Assembly: GCF_002224125.1 (NCBI RefSeq) | Contig: NZ_NCSM01000007.1 | Coordinates: 375,839-439,838, forward strand | Length of the DNA: 64,000 bases | Direction of reading: 5' to 3' | DNA from: Streptomyces sp. NBS 14/10 | GTDB lineage: Bacteria > Actinomycetota > Actinomycetes > Streptomycetales > Streptomycetaceae | Shown here: positions 51,640-60,577 of the stretch, in pieces | Position numbering within the stretch: the first letter of the stretch is position 1 | How the letters are laid out: each line of letters starts with the position of its first letter | The notes under the pieces: model-generated | Seen by the model: only the letters and a program-made list of their open reading frames with translations | Told to the model about the DNA's origin: nothing | The model's database searches: none | Translations under genes and position numbers: made by a program

Positions 51640-54057
51640 ATGACGTCCGACCCCGCCATCGACACCCACTGCCCGTACTGCTCGCTCCAGTGCGGTATGG
51701 CGCTGCGCCCCGCAGCGGGCGGTGAGGGCGGCGTGGAGGTCGTGGAGCGCCCCGCGTTCCCCGTGAACCGCGGCGCGCTGTGCGGCAAGGGCCGTACGGC
51801 GCCCGCCGTACTCTCCTCCCGGGTGCGCCTGACCGAGCCGCTGGTCCGCCGCCCTGACACCGGCAGGCTCGAACCGGCCACCTGGGAGGAGGCCCTGGAC
51901 CGGATCGCGGAGGGGCTGGCGGGCGCGGCGCAGACGTACGGGCGGGACGCCGTGGGGGTCTTCGGCGGGGGCGGGCTGACGAACGAGAAGGCGTACGCGC
52001 TGGGGAAGTTCGCCCGGGTCGTGCTCGGCACCTCGCAGATCGACTACAACGGCCGCTTCTGCATGTCCTCGGCCGCCGCCGCGCACAACAGGGCCTTCGG
52101 CCTCGACCGCGGGCTGCCGTTCCCGCTGGCGGACGTGGCCCGCACCGGGTGTGTGATCCTCGTCGGCTCGAACCTGGCCGAGACCATGCCGCCCGCGCTG
52201 CGCTATCTGACCGAGCTGAAGGAGTCCGGCGGCAAGCTGATCGTCATCGACCCGCGCCGGACCCGGACCGCCGAACAGGCGGATCTGCACCTGGCCCCGC
52301 GCCCCGGAACGGACCTGGCGCTCGCGCTGGGGCTGCTGCATCTGGTGGTCGCGGAGGGGCGGGTGGACGAGGAGTTCATCGCGCGGCGTACGAACGGCTG
52401 GCCCGAGGCGCGGGCCGCGGCGATGGCGCACTGGCCGGAAATGGTCGAGCGGATCACGGGCGTACCGGTGCCCGAACTCCGCGAAGCGATGCGGATGTTC
52501 TGCGACGCGGAAGACTCCATGGTGCTCACGGCGCGCGGGCCGGAACAGCAGTCGAAGGGCACGGACACCGTCGGCGCCTGGATCAACCTGTGCCTGGCCA
52601 CCGGCCGCGCCGGCCGCCCGCGGTCCGGCTACGGCTGCCTCACCGGCCAGGGCAACGGCCAGGGCGGCCGCGAACACGGCCAGAAGGCCGATCAGCTGCC
52701 CGGCTACCGCAAGCTCGACGACCCGGCGGCCCGCGCCCATGTGGCCGGCGTATGGGGCATCGACCCCGACGCGCTGCCGGGGCCGGGGCGCAGCGCGTAC
52801 GAACTGCTGGACGCGCTCGGCGGCGACGTACGGGCCCTGCTGCTCATGGGCTCCAACCCGGTGGTCTCCGCTCCCCGCGCGGCCCATATAGAGGCGCGGT
52901 TGCGGTCGCTGGACTTCATGGCGGTCGCGGACGTCGTCCTCTCGGAGACCGCCGCGCTCGCGGACGTCGTCCTTCCGGTGACCCAATGGGCGGAGGAGAC
53001 GGGCACGACGACCAACCTGGAAGGCCGCGTCATCCTGCGCCGCGCCGCCATCACCCCACCGCCCGGCGTCCGCTCGGACCTGGAGGTGCTTCACGGGTTG
53101 GCCGCCCGGCTGGGCTGGGAGAAGGGATTCCCGACGGACCCGGAGGAGGTCTTCGACGAACTGCGGCGCGCGTCGGCGGGCGGGGCGGCGGACTACTCGG
53201 GCATCACGTACCGGCGGATCGCGGAGGAGGACGGGGTCTTCTGGCCCTGCCCGGAGGGGGCGGATGCGGCGGAGGCCGCGGAGGGGGCGGAGGGGGCGGA
53301 GGCGGACTCGGCCCTCCCAGCCGGGACCGCGGCAGAGGCCGCCGGGGCGGGCCTGGCTGAGGCCGGGGCGGGCCTGGCTGAGGCCGGGGCGGGCCTGGCT
53401 GGGGCCGGGACGCGGGCCGGCGCCTCGGCGGAGGCGGGCGCGGCGGAGGCGGGCGCGGCGCAGACAGGCGCGACGCAGACAGGCGCGGCGGAGGCGCAGG
53501 CAAACACGGCGCAGGCAGGCGGTACGGGCGAGGCGCAGGGCGCCTCGGCCGAGCCCGGCCTGCCCTCGGGTACGCACCCCGGTACGCCGCGCCTCTTCCT
53601 CGACCGCTTCGCGACCGACGACGGCCGGGCCCGCTTCGTACCGGTGTCCCACCGCCCCGCGGCGGAGGAGCCCGACGCGGAGTATCCGCTGTTCCTGACC
53701 ACCGGACGGGTGCTCTCCCAGTACCAGTCGGGCGCGCAGACGCGCCGCGTCGAGGAGCTGAACCGGGCCGCCCCCGGCCCCTTCGTCCAGCTGCACCCCC
53801 AGCTCGCCGAACGCCTGGGTGCCGCCGAGGGCGACCCCCTCACGGTGGTCTCCCGCCGCGGGCGGGCCGTCGCCCCGGCCCGCATCAGCCGCGACATCCG
53901 ACCGGACACGGTGTTCATGCCCTTCCACTGGGCGGGCGAGGGACGGGCCAACGCGCTCACGAATCCGGCACTGGATCCGGTCTCCCGGATGCCGGAGTTC
54001 AAGGTGTGCGCGGTACGGGTGGAACGCGCGGAACGGGCGGAACGGGCCGCGGGATAG
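51640..54057 (+). CDS. nasA: Assimilatory nitrate reductase, molybdopterin catalytic subunit
   Basis: An 805-residue molybdopterin oxidoreductase. The N-terminal 4Fe-4S site uses Cys11, Cys14, Cys18 and Cys48; the Mo-bis-MGD part shows Y-N-G-R-F-C-M-S-S (with the likely Mo-ligand Cys), G-S-N-L-A-E-T-M-P-P and G-P-E-Q-Q-S-K-G-T-D-T; the C-terminal molydopterin dinucleotide domain begins Y-P-L-F-L-T-T-G-R. It reduces nitrate to nitrite in the cytoplasm. Between these parts, residues about 537-640 are an Ala/Gly/Glu/Thr low-complexity insert encoded by tandem repeats (53341-53490). Divergent from the siroheme chelatase. Confidence 0.93.
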   Translation: MTSDPAIDTHCPYCSLQCGMALRPAAGGEGGVEVVERPAFPVNRGALCGKGRTAPAVLSSRVRLTEPLVRRPDTGRLEPATWEEALDRIAEGLAGAAQTYGRDAVGVFGGGGLTNEKAYALGKFARVVLGTSQIDYNGRFCMSSAAAAHNRAFGLDRGLPFPLADVARTGCVILVGSNLAETMPPALRYLTELKESGGKLIVIDPRRTRTAEQADLHLAPRPGTDLALALGLLHLVVAEGRVDEEFIARRTNGWPEARAAAMAHWPEMVERITGVPVPELREAMRMFCDAEDSMVLTARGPEQQSKGTDTVGAWINLCLATGRAGRPRSGYGCLTGQGNGQGGREHGQKADQLPGYRKLDDPAARAHVAGVWGIDPDALPGPGRSAYELLDALGGDVRALLLMGSNPVVSAPRAAHIEARLRSLDFMAVADVVLSETAALADVVLPVTQWAEETGTTTNLEGRVILRRAAITPPPGVRSDLEVLHGLAARLGWEKGFPTDPEEVFDELRRASAGGAADYSGITYRRIAEEDGVFWPCPEGADAAEAAEGAEGAEADSALPAGTAAEAAGAGLAEAGAGLAEAGAGLAGAGTRAGASAEAGAAEAGAAQTGATQTGAAEAQANTAQAGGTGEAQGASAEPGLPSGTHPGTPRLFLDRFATDDGRARFVPVSHRPAAEEPDAEYPLFLTTGRVLSQYQSGAQTRRVEELNRAAPGPFVQLHPQLAERLGAAEGDPLTVVSRRGRAVAPARISRDIRPDTVFMPFHWAGEGRANALTNPALDPVSRMPEFKVCAVRVERAERAERAAG
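53341..53400 (+). repeat. 21-bp tandem repeat inside nasA
   Basis: About three copies of a 21-bp unit (GCCGGGGCGGGCCTGGCT plus GAG) in frame, giving A-G-A-G-L-A-E peptide repeats. A 21-bp unit keeps the frame, so copy number may vary without harm. Confidence 0.8.
53431..53490 (+). repeat. 15-bp tandem repeat inside nasA
   Basis: Four units of 15 bp (GAGGCGGGCGCGGCG twice, then CAGACAGGCGCGRCG twice) coding E-A-G-A-A / Q-T-G-A-T. In frame, part of the same low-complexity insert. Confidence 0.75.
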
Positions 54058-54373
54058 TTCCCCACCCCGCCCCTTCCCGGCCCCTGCCGATATGCGGCTC
54101 CGCCGCGTGACGGGGTCCGCCCCAGGACCCCACCCCCGGGACGCGGCTTGGCAGGGCCGCCCCGCCGGAGCCGGCCACGGGCGTAGCCGGGCCGGGGGTT
54201 CGGTGCTCGTACCCGCCACGCGGCAGGGCGGTCCCACCGCCCCGTACGCGGCCCGGCGGGGCGGCCCCGCCGGGATCAGTACGGGCGTAGCCGGGGGCTC
54301 CCGGCGGGCCGGGGCCGCGCCCGTCACGCCGCGGGGCGGGGATCAGCACCCCGCGGCGCACCCCGCTCGCGCC
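54058..54373. other. Intergenic region with repeated GC-rich motifs
   Basis: About 316 nt between convergent nasA and adenosine deaminase genes. CGGGCGTAGCCGGG occurs twice (near 54179 and 54282), with GGCGGGGCGGCCCCGCC palindromes between. It may act as a terminator or be a dispersed chromosomal repeat. No gene supported. Confidence 0.5.
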
Positions 54374-55402
54374 TCACCCCTCGTACGCGTCGACTTCCTT
54401 CAGGTACGCCGCCCGAGCCGCCTCGTCCAGGAAGGACGCGCGGAACGAGTTGCGCGCAAGCACCCGCAGCGTGGCGTCGTCCAGGCGCAGCGCGTCGCGC
54501 ACCGCGTTGAAGTTGTCGCCCGCGTAGCCACCGAAGTACGCCGGGTCGTCGGAGTTCACTGTGACCAGCAGGCCCGCGTCCAGCATGGCGCGCAGGGGGT
54601 GGTCCTCGAGCCGGTCGATGACGCGCAGCCGGACGTTGGACAGCGGGCATACGGTCAGCGGGATCTGGTCCGTGACCAGCCTGGCGACCAGGGCCTCGTC
54701 TTCCAGGGAGCGCACGCCGTGGTCGACGCGGTCGACGCCGAGGATGTCCAGGGCCTCCCATACGTACGCGGGCGGGCCCTCCTCCCCCGCATGGGCCACG
54801 CACTTGAGCCCCGCCTCCCGCGCCCGGGCGTACACCTCGCGGAACTTCGACGGCGCGTTGCCGACCTCCGCCGAGTCGAGGCCGACGGCCGCGAGGCGGT
54901 TCACGTAGGGGCGGGCCGACTCGAAGGTCTCCAGGGCGGACTCGGCGCTCTCGTCGCGCAGGAAGCACATGATCAGGCGGGTGGTGATGCCGTACGTCCG
55001 CTCCGCCGCGTCCAGCGCGCGCGTCAGGCCGTCGATGACCGTGCCGATCGCGACGCCGCGTGCGGTGTGGGCCTGCGGGTCGAAGAAGATCTCGGCGTGC
55101 CGGACGCCCTGTGCGCGGGCGCGGGCGAGATAGGCGTTGGTGAGGTCGGCGAAGTCGTCCTCGGTGCGCAGCACCGCCATCAGCGCGTAGTAGAGGTCCA
55201 GGAAGTCCTGGAGGTCGGTGAAGGAGTACGCGGCGCGCAGCTCGTCCTGGGTGGCGTACGGCAGCTCGACGCCGTTGCGCTCGGCGAGCGCGAAGGCAAG
55301 CTCGGGTTCGAGGGTGCCCTCGATGTGGAGGTGGAGCTCTGCTTTGGGGATCGGGGGCGGGGTCGGGGTCGGGGGCACGACGGGATCACCTGCTGTTTTC
55401 AC
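54374..55402 (-). CDS. add: Adenosine deaminase
   Basis: A 342-residue metal-dependent deaminase that turns adenosine into inosine. Metal ligands in K-A-E-L-H-L-H-I-E-G, the V-A-H-A-G-E-E proton-shuttle Glu, V-D-H-G-V-R and the V-N-S-D-D-P-A-Y-F metal Asp are all visible. The true start is unclear: the GTG at 55402 is chosen; an upstream GTG at 55447 or a downstream GTG near 55378 are possible, since the homologous part only begins at P-K-A-E-L-H-L-H. Divergent from the SanA-like gene. Streptomyces often has more than one copy of this enzyme. Confidence 0.92.
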   Translation of the reverse strand: MKTAGDPVVPPTPTPPPIPKAELHLHIEGTLEPELAFALAERNGVELPYATQDELRAAYSFTDLQDFLDLYYALMAVLRTEDDFADLTNAYLARARAQGVRHAEIFFDPQAHTARGVAIGTVIDGLTRALDAAERTYGITTRLIMCFLRDESAESALETFESARPYVNRLAAVGLDSAEVGNAPSKFREVYARAREAGLKCVAHAGEEGPPAYVWEALDILGVDRVDHGVRSLEDEALVARLVTDQIPLTVCPLSNVRLRVIDRLEDHPLRAMLDAGLLVTVNSDDPAYFGGYAGDNFNAVRDALRLDDATLRVLARNSFRASFLDEAARAAYLKEVDAYEG

Positions 55403-55507
55403 TGACGGGGAGGGAGACCAGCCTAATGTGCCGGCCGAACTGATCACGCAACCGATCAGCCGTGATCGGCGTCAGTCCAGTCGGACAGCGGAGAAAGCGG
55501 TGGACGG

Positions 55508-56227
55508 ATGGGTGCCGGAGAGCGGGTACGGAGCGCGGTGCGGGCCGTGCGGGCGCGGCTGCGCCTGCCCAGGACCCGGCGCGGGCAGCGCCGCGCCGTC
55601 CAGGTGGTGATGGGCGTCAGCGTGCTCATGCTGCTGCCCGCGACCTGGCTGCGGCTGTCCACCGACGCGCGGGTCCGTACGGTCGCGGACGTCCCCAAGG
55701 CCCCGGTGGCGGTGGTCTTCGGTGCCGGGCTGTGGAACGGCGAGCCGTCCCCGTATCTGGCGCACCGCCTCGACGCGACCGCCGAGCTGTACGAGCGGGG
55801 CAAGGTCCGCGCGATCCTGGTGACCGGCGACAACAGCCGGCACGACTACGACGAGCCGGACGCGATGCGCGCCTATCTCGTCCGGCACGGTGTGCCGGAC
55901 GGGCGCATCGTCAGTGACTACGCGGGCTTCGACACCTGGGACTCGTGCAGCCGCGCCGAACGGGTCTTCGGCGTGCACCGGGCGGTGCTGGTGAGCCAGG
56001 ACTTCCATATCCGCCGGGCGCTGGCGCTGTGCGAGGCGGCGGGCATCGACGCGTACGGGGTCGGCGTCGCCGAGCCGCACGACGTGACGTGGCTCTTCGG
56101 CGGGGCACGGGAGGCCATCGCGGCGAGCAAGGCCGCGCTGGACGCGGCCTTCAAACCGGATCCGCACTTCCTGGGGCCGCGCGAGCGGGGGATCGATAAG
56201 GCGCTGGCAGGATCCGGCTCCGGCTGA
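55508..56227 (+). CDS. SanA/YdcF-like DUF218 membrane protein
   Basis: A 239-residue protein with a basic N-terminus, one membrane span (about 31-48, V-V-M-G-V-S-V-L-M-L-L-P-A-T-W) and a DUF218 domain: V-V-F-G-A-G-L-W, then A-H-R-L-D-A-T, I-L-V-T-G-D-N, A-M-R-A-Y-L and S-Q-D-F-H-I-R-R-A. Members such as SanA and ElyC affect envelope integrity and vancomycin permeability. The signal-anchor would place the domain outside. Start ATG with GGTGGACGG upstream. It is divergent from adenosine deaminase. Confidence 0.88.
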   Translation: MGAGERVRSAVRAVRARLRLPRTRRGQRRAVQVVMGVSVLMLLPATWLRLSTDARVRTVADVPKAPVAVVFGAGLWNGEPSPYLAHRLDATAELYERGKVRAILVTGDNSRHDYDEPDAMRAYLVRHGVPDGRIVSDYAGFDTWDSCSRAERVFGVHRAVLVSQDFHIRRALALCEAAGIDAYGVGVAEPHDVTWLFGGAREAIAASKAALDAAFKPDPHFLGPRERGIDKALAGSGSG

Positions 56228-56265
56228 GTTCTACGTCCCGGCCTCGTACGTTCAGCCGCGCTCCC

Positions 56266-56589
56266 TCAGTCGATCGTCGTCTGTTCCACCACCCACCCCA
56301 GGTAATCCTCACTCCCCTGCGTGATCGGCGTCGCGATGATCTCCGGTGTCTCGTAGTCGTGCGCCTCGCGGAGGTGCGCCTCCAGCTCCCCGTACCGCGC
56401 CGCGGTGGTCTTGAACAGCACCTGCCACTCGGCGGCCGTCTCGATCTCGCCCTGCCACCGGTACACGGACGTCACGGGCTGGCTGATCTGCGCGCAGGCC
56501 GCGAGCCGCGCGGTCACGGCCCCGCGCGCCAGTGCCTCGGCCTTCTCCGGGGTGTCGGTGGTGGTCAGTACGGTCAGGAAGTCGGCCAC
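56266..56589 (-). CDS. cutA: Divalent-cation tolerance protein CutA
   Basis: A 107-residue trimeric ferredoxin-like-fold protein with the CutA signatures A-A-C-A-Q-I, S-V-Y-R-W-Q-G-E-I and Y-E-T-P-E-I-I-A. Linked to copper tolerance in E. coli, but the biochemical role in actinobacteria is unclear. Full normal length. It lies convergent to the SanA-like gene and 114 nt away from the divergent cupin gene. Confidence 0.95.
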   Translation of the reverse strand: MADFLTVLTTTDTPEKAEALARGAVTARLAACAQISQPVTSVYRWQGEIETAAEWQVLFKTTAARYGELEAHLREAHDYETPEIIATPITQGSEDYLGWVVEQTTID

Positions 56590-56703
56590 GGCGGAAGAGC
56601 CCTTCTGTACGCGTCCCGGCTGTGCGACTGGCGTGCGACACGTTAGCCGGTGACGATTGAGGTGAGCCGTCGACGATCAAACCAGGCCGATCGTAGGGAC
56701 ACC

Positions 56704-57102
56704 ATGGACGACCTCACCGCACTCGCACGCCACCACCTGGACCGGGCCAAGACCGACCCCCACGGCCGAAGCTCACATCTCTTCCTGCACGACGGGCCGC
56801 TGCGGCAGAGCGTGATCGCCATGGTCGCCGGTTGCGAGCTCGACGAGCACAACGCGCCCCCGGCGGCGAGTCTGCAGGTGCTGCACGGGCATGTCCGGCT
56901 GACCGCGGGCAAGACCGGGCACGTCCGGCTGGAGCTCATCGCGGGGCAGGTGCAGCGCATCCCGCAGGAGCGCCACGCGCTGGTGGCGGTGGAGGACTCG
57001 GTGGTGCTGCTGACCGCCGTGACCGCCACGGTGGGCTGCCCCACCCCCACCGAGGAGGCCGCCGCGCACCACCACGTGGCGCGCCCCCATATGGCGGGCT
57101 GA
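56704..57102 (+). CDS. Small cupin-like protein
   Basis: A 132-residue protein with a single cupin barrel: S-L-Q-V-L-H-G-H-V-R-L-T in place of motif 1 and I-P-Q-E-R-H-A-L-V-A-V for motif 2. The D-P-H-G-R-S-S-H-L start and His-rich end (A-A-A-H-H-H-V-A-R-P-H) are notable. It may bind a metal through its histidines. The start ATG follows a weak GTAGGGAC. Function unknown; similar proteins are common in Streptomyces. Confidence 0.83.
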   Translation: MDDLTALARHHLDRAKTDPHGRSSHLFLHDGPLRQSVIAMVAGCELDEHNAPPAASLQVLHGHVRLTAGKTGHVRLELIAGQVQRIPQERHALVAVEDSVVLLTAVTATVGCPTPTEEAAAHHHVARPHMAG

Positions 57103-57137
57103 TCCGCCATACGGGGGCGCGGGGGCGCGCTGCGGTC

Positions 57138-59702
57138 TCAGCCCGTCACCGGGGCGAGCTGGACGCGGTCGATGTTCGGGGCGTACGAGCTGGCGTTGGA
57201 GAACGTCAGCGTGTTCGCGCCCTTCGCCACGTCGACCGGGACGGCCACGCTCCAGTAGTCGTTCCAGGTCCAGGTGTTCTTGAAGGTGACGCGCTGGGCC
57301 GCGCCGCCCCCGACCGCGATATCGGCGGTCCGGGAGATGATGTTGGTGTTGTACTGGTGGCCGTCCGCGCGCTGGTTGTTGGCGTAGTGGACGATCAGCA
57401 GGTAGCGGCCCGCCGAGGGGGCCTGGACGGTCAGCTTGAGGTTGTTGGCCGCGCCCGCGCCGAGCGAGCCGACGTAGGCGCCGCCCGAGGCGTAGTCGCT
57501 GGAGGTCTTGGCGGCGGCCCCGCCCAGGGTGCCGCTCTCGGCCTCGTACGAGGCGAGTCCCGTGGTGTCGCCCGCGCCCGTCGCGTCGAGGGAGGAGAGC
57601 CGGACGGCGGATCCGGTGGCGGAGGCGGCGGTGACGCGGTTGTTGCCCGCGGTGAGGAAGAGGCGCTCGGCCCGTTCGGGGGCGGTGGTCGTGGTGGTGC
57701 CGTGCAGGGACAGCTTGACCGGGGCGCCGGAGCCGCGCGGGGTCAGGGTGTAGTAGCCGTCGCGCGGCGCGTACACGTCGAAGACCGCGGCGTCCGGGCC
57801 GTCGAGCTCCAGGGACCCGGTGCCGACGCCGGCCGACGAGGAGTAGTCGTAGCGGGGGCTGCCGGAGGGGTCGGACAGGGTGGCGTCGTACGAGACGGAC
57901 GAAGCGGCCGGGGTGGTGGCGGCCGTCAGGTCGATCTTGTCGAGGGTGACCTCACCCTTGTCGTGGGCCAGGGTGAGGGTGTGGCTGCCCGCGCCCAGCC
58001 GGACGGTCATGTGCTGGATGCCGCGGTAGGTCCAGTTGAGTGTGGAGGGGTAGGTGACCGTCTGCTCCTCGGCCGAAGCAGCCTGGCCGTCGACGGTCAG
58101 GGTCTGGGTGGAGGGGGCGCCGGCCTGGTTGCCGTAGAAGACCGCCAGGTCGTAGCTGCCGGTCTTGGGGACGTCGACGTTGAACGCGACCTTGCTGGTG
58201 GGCTTGTTGAGCGAGCCGACGTCCTTGGTGCCGGAGGCGGCGTAGCCATTGGCGTTGGAGACGGTGCCCTGGGTGTAGACCTGCCCGTCGGTGATCGCCG
58301 CGGACTCCGCTTCGTACGACGCGCTCCACGGCACGTCGGCCGCCCGCGGGGTGCCGGTGCCGGCCGGGGTGAGCGTGATCCGGTACGCGGACATCGTCTT
58401 CATACCGGTCAGCGGCACGGTCACCGAACCGTCCGCGCCGACCTTGACCTCGCTCCGGGACAGCACGCGCGGCGGCGCGGCCGCGCCCTCGTAGCCGGAC
58501 CACTCGGCCTCGGAGACGGTCGCCACCACCCGCGAGCCGAACACATCGCGGTCGACGTGCTGAACGGCCACATCCGCGGCGCCCGCCGAGCCGCCGCCCA
58601 CGAGGATCTGCGCCTGCTTGCGGGACGGGTCGTACGAGGCCAGGCCCTGGAGGGTGTCGATGGCGTTGGCGGTGGGCGGGGTGACCTTGACGGTGCGGCC
58701 GGTCATCCCGGCGTACCAGCGGAAGAACCACCAGCCGCCGTTGGGGATGTTGGACCGTACGACATTGCCGCTGAGGTTGCCGGCGGCGTCCCAGTAGGCC
58801 TGGTTGGCGTACACCTTGTTGCGCTCGAACATCGACACCCACTGGACCAGCTGGCCCGGGACGGACAGGTCGCGGCGGTTGGCGTACTCGTCGATGCTGA
58901 TCGGGCGCGGCGAGATCCCGACGCTCTTCTCCAGCGCCCGGTAGTGGTCGTAGTGGGACTGGAAGTCCTTCAGCGAGCCCGACGACAGCTCATGCCAGGT
59001 CATCACGTCCGGCAGCACGTTGTTGGCCTTCGCCCAGGTCAGGAACTCCGGGAGGAAGCGGGTGTCGTAGCCCGCCTCGTTGGGTCCGGCGATCCGGGCG
59101 TCGGGGTCGATGGAGCGGATGCGCTGGTAGACCGTCTTCCACTCGGCGAAGAAGCGGTCGCGGCCCTTCTGGTAGGCGGCGGGGTCGGAGGAGTTGAGCT
59201 TGTACCAGATCTGGTCGGGCTCGTTGAACGGCACATAGACGAACCGCTCGCTGTGCGGCGCGCCCGCCACGTCCTTGGCCATCTTCTCGACCTTGGGGAG
59301 GTAGTCGTCGATCCCCAGGTCCTGGTACGGCCACTGGGTGTACATGTCCTGGAGCAGGATGTAGACGTCGTCCCCGCCGTTGCGGAAGAAGGACTTGGAG
59401 ACCGTCAGCGCGTCCCCGTTGGGGTGCTGCAGCCCGCCTTCCGGCTTCTGCGAGATGGTGGTCAGCTTGAGCGGGGCGAGGGCGGCGTCGCTTGGCACGC
59501 CGTCGTCGCTCAGCCCGTACAGCGCCCCGTTGGCGCCGTGCAGCACCGGGCCCTCGCTCGCGGCGAGGTCGACGGCGATGCGCTGGGGCGCCGCCTTGGA
59601 CTGCCCGGCGTTTTGGCTATTCGCGTACGAGGCGGCTGGTAGCGCGGCGGCGAACAGCGCCGCCCCGGCTATCACGGTGGTGAGGGCTCGTCGCTTTCTC
59701 AT
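57138..59702 (-). CDS. Secreted clan GH-A glycosidase with carbohydrate-binding modules
   Basis: An 854-residue secreted enzyme. Signal peptide over residues 1-28 (A-L-F-A-A-A-L-P-A-A-S-Y-A). Residues about 40-380 form a TIM-barrel with the acid/base Glu161 in F-N-E-P and the likely nucleophile Glu272 in S-I-D-E-Y-A-N, the arrangement of GH39-like clan GH-A enzymes. The rest holds at least two CBM6/35-type beta-sandwich modules (Y-E-A-E-S-A twice, with G-Y-A-A-S-G and D-Y-A-S-G-G-A-Y-V-G). It is the last gene of the LacI-regulated sugar transport locus, 26 nt after the second permease, so it probably releases the sugar that the transporter takes up. Substrate not determined. Confidence 0.88.
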   Translation of the reverse strand: MRKRRALTTVIAGAALFAAALPAASYANSQNAGQSKAAPQRIAVDLAASEGPVLHGANGALYGLSDDGVPSDAALAPLKLTTISQKPEGGLQHPNGDALTVSKSFFRNGGDDVYILLQDMYTQWPYQDLGIDDYLPKVEKMAKDVAGAPHSERFVYVPFNEPDQIWYKLNSSDPAAYQKGRDRFFAEWKTVYQRIRSIDPDARIAGPNEAGYDTRFLPEFLTWAKANNVLPDVMTWHELSSGSLKDFQSHYDHYRALEKSVGISPRPISIDEYANRRDLSVPGQLVQWVSMFERNKVYANQAYWDAAGNLSGNVVRSNIPNGGWWFFRWYAGMTGRTVKVTPPTANAIDTLQGLASYDPSRKQAQILVGGGSAGAADVAVQHVDRDVFGSRVVATVSEAEWSGYEGAAAPPRVLSRSEVKVGADGSVTVPLTGMKTMSAYRITLTPAGTGTPRAADVPWSASYEAESAAITDGQVYTQGTVSNANGYAASGTKDVGSLNKPTSKVAFNVDVPKTGSYDLAVFYGNQAGAPSTQTLTVDGQAASAEEQTVTYPSTLNWTYRGIQHMTVRLGAGSHTLTLAHDKGEVTLDKIDLTAATTPAASSVSYDATLSDPSGSPRYDYSSSAGVGTGSLELDGPDAAVFDVYAPRDGYYTLTPRGSGAPVKLSLHGTTTTTAPERAERLFLTAGNNRVTAASATGSAVRLSSLDATGAGDTTGLASYEAESGTLGGAAAKTSSDYASGGAYVGSLGAGAANNLKLTVQAPSAGRYLLIVHYANNQRADGHQYNTNIISRTADIAVGGGAAQRVTFKNTWTWNDYWSVAVPVDVAKGANTLTFSNASSYAPNIDRVQLAPVTG

Positions 59703-59728
59703 CGGAACTCTTCTCACAGGACCTCCAG

Positions 59729-60577
59729 TTACTTGACGGCTCCACTGGTGATTCCAGAAACGATCTTTCGCTGGGCGATCAGGAACACCGCGACCATGGG
59801 CAGGCTCATGACCACCACATAGGCGAAGACCAGATGCCAGTTGTTGAGGTAGAGCTGTGCGCTGGCGACCTTGTAGAGGCCCAGCGGCAGCGTCGCCTTG
59901 TCCCCTCCGCCCAGGACGAAGAAGGCGTAGAAGATGTCGCTCCAGGCGTAGAGCATCACCATGATCGTCGCGGTGGCGATCACGGGCCGCAGCAGCGGCA
60001 GGATGATCCGCGCGAAGACGCGCAGCGGCGAGGCGCCGTCCATCCGCGCGGCCTCCTCCAGCTCCAGGGGGATGGTGCGGATGAAGCCGGTCATGAAGAA
60101 GATCGACGTGGACAGATACATCCCGGTGTAGACGGCGATCATGCCGGGGCGGGTGTTGGCCAGGCCCAGCTGCCGAAGCTCCATGACGATGGTGATCACG
60201 GCGGGTGGCAGCAGCAGCCCGCTGATGGTGAGGGCGTACGCGGCCGACACCAGCCGCCCCCGCCGCCGGGCGAAGACCCAGGCGGCGCCCGCGCCCAGCA
60301 CCAGGACCAGCACCACCGAGGGCGCCACGACCAGCAGGCTGTTGACGAAGCCGCGCACCATCTCGCCCTCGCTGAGGGCCTTGTCGTAGTTGGCGGCGGG
60401 CTGCCAGTGTCCTGGCAGGTCGAGGTTGGGTTTGACGGCCTCGCCCTGGGGCTTGGCCGAGGTGGCCAGGACCAGCCACAGCGGTACGCCGACGGCGAGC
60501 GCGGCGAGCAGCAGGACGAGGGCGGGGCGTGCGTACCGCCATACCCGGGCGGTGGGAGTCATGACCAGCGCACTCAC
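59729..60577 (-). CDS. Sugar ABC transporter permease (MalG-type)
   Basis: A 282-residue membrane protein with six spans and the EAA loop E-E-A-A-R-M-D-G-A-S near residue 190, which docks to the ATPase. First span has V-L-A-T-S as in MalG-type permeases. GTG start overlaps the stop of the other permease (GTGA), with GGGAG upstream. The ATPase is not encoded here; Streptomyces sugar importers commonly share MsiK. Confidence 0.94.
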   Translation of the reverse strand: MSALVMTPTARVWRYARPALVLLLAALAVGVPLWLVLATSAKPQGEAVKPNLDLPGHWQPAANYDKALSEGEMVRGFVNSLLVVAPSVVLVLVLGAGAAWVFARRRGRLVSAAYALTISGLLLPPAVITIVMELRQLGLANTRPGMIAVYTGMYLSTSIFFMTGFIRTIPLELEEAARMDGASPLRVFARIILPLLRPVIATATIMVMLYAWSDIFYAFFVLGGGDKATLPLGLYKVASAQLYLNNWHLVFAYVVVMSLPMVAVFLIAQRKIVSGITSGAVK

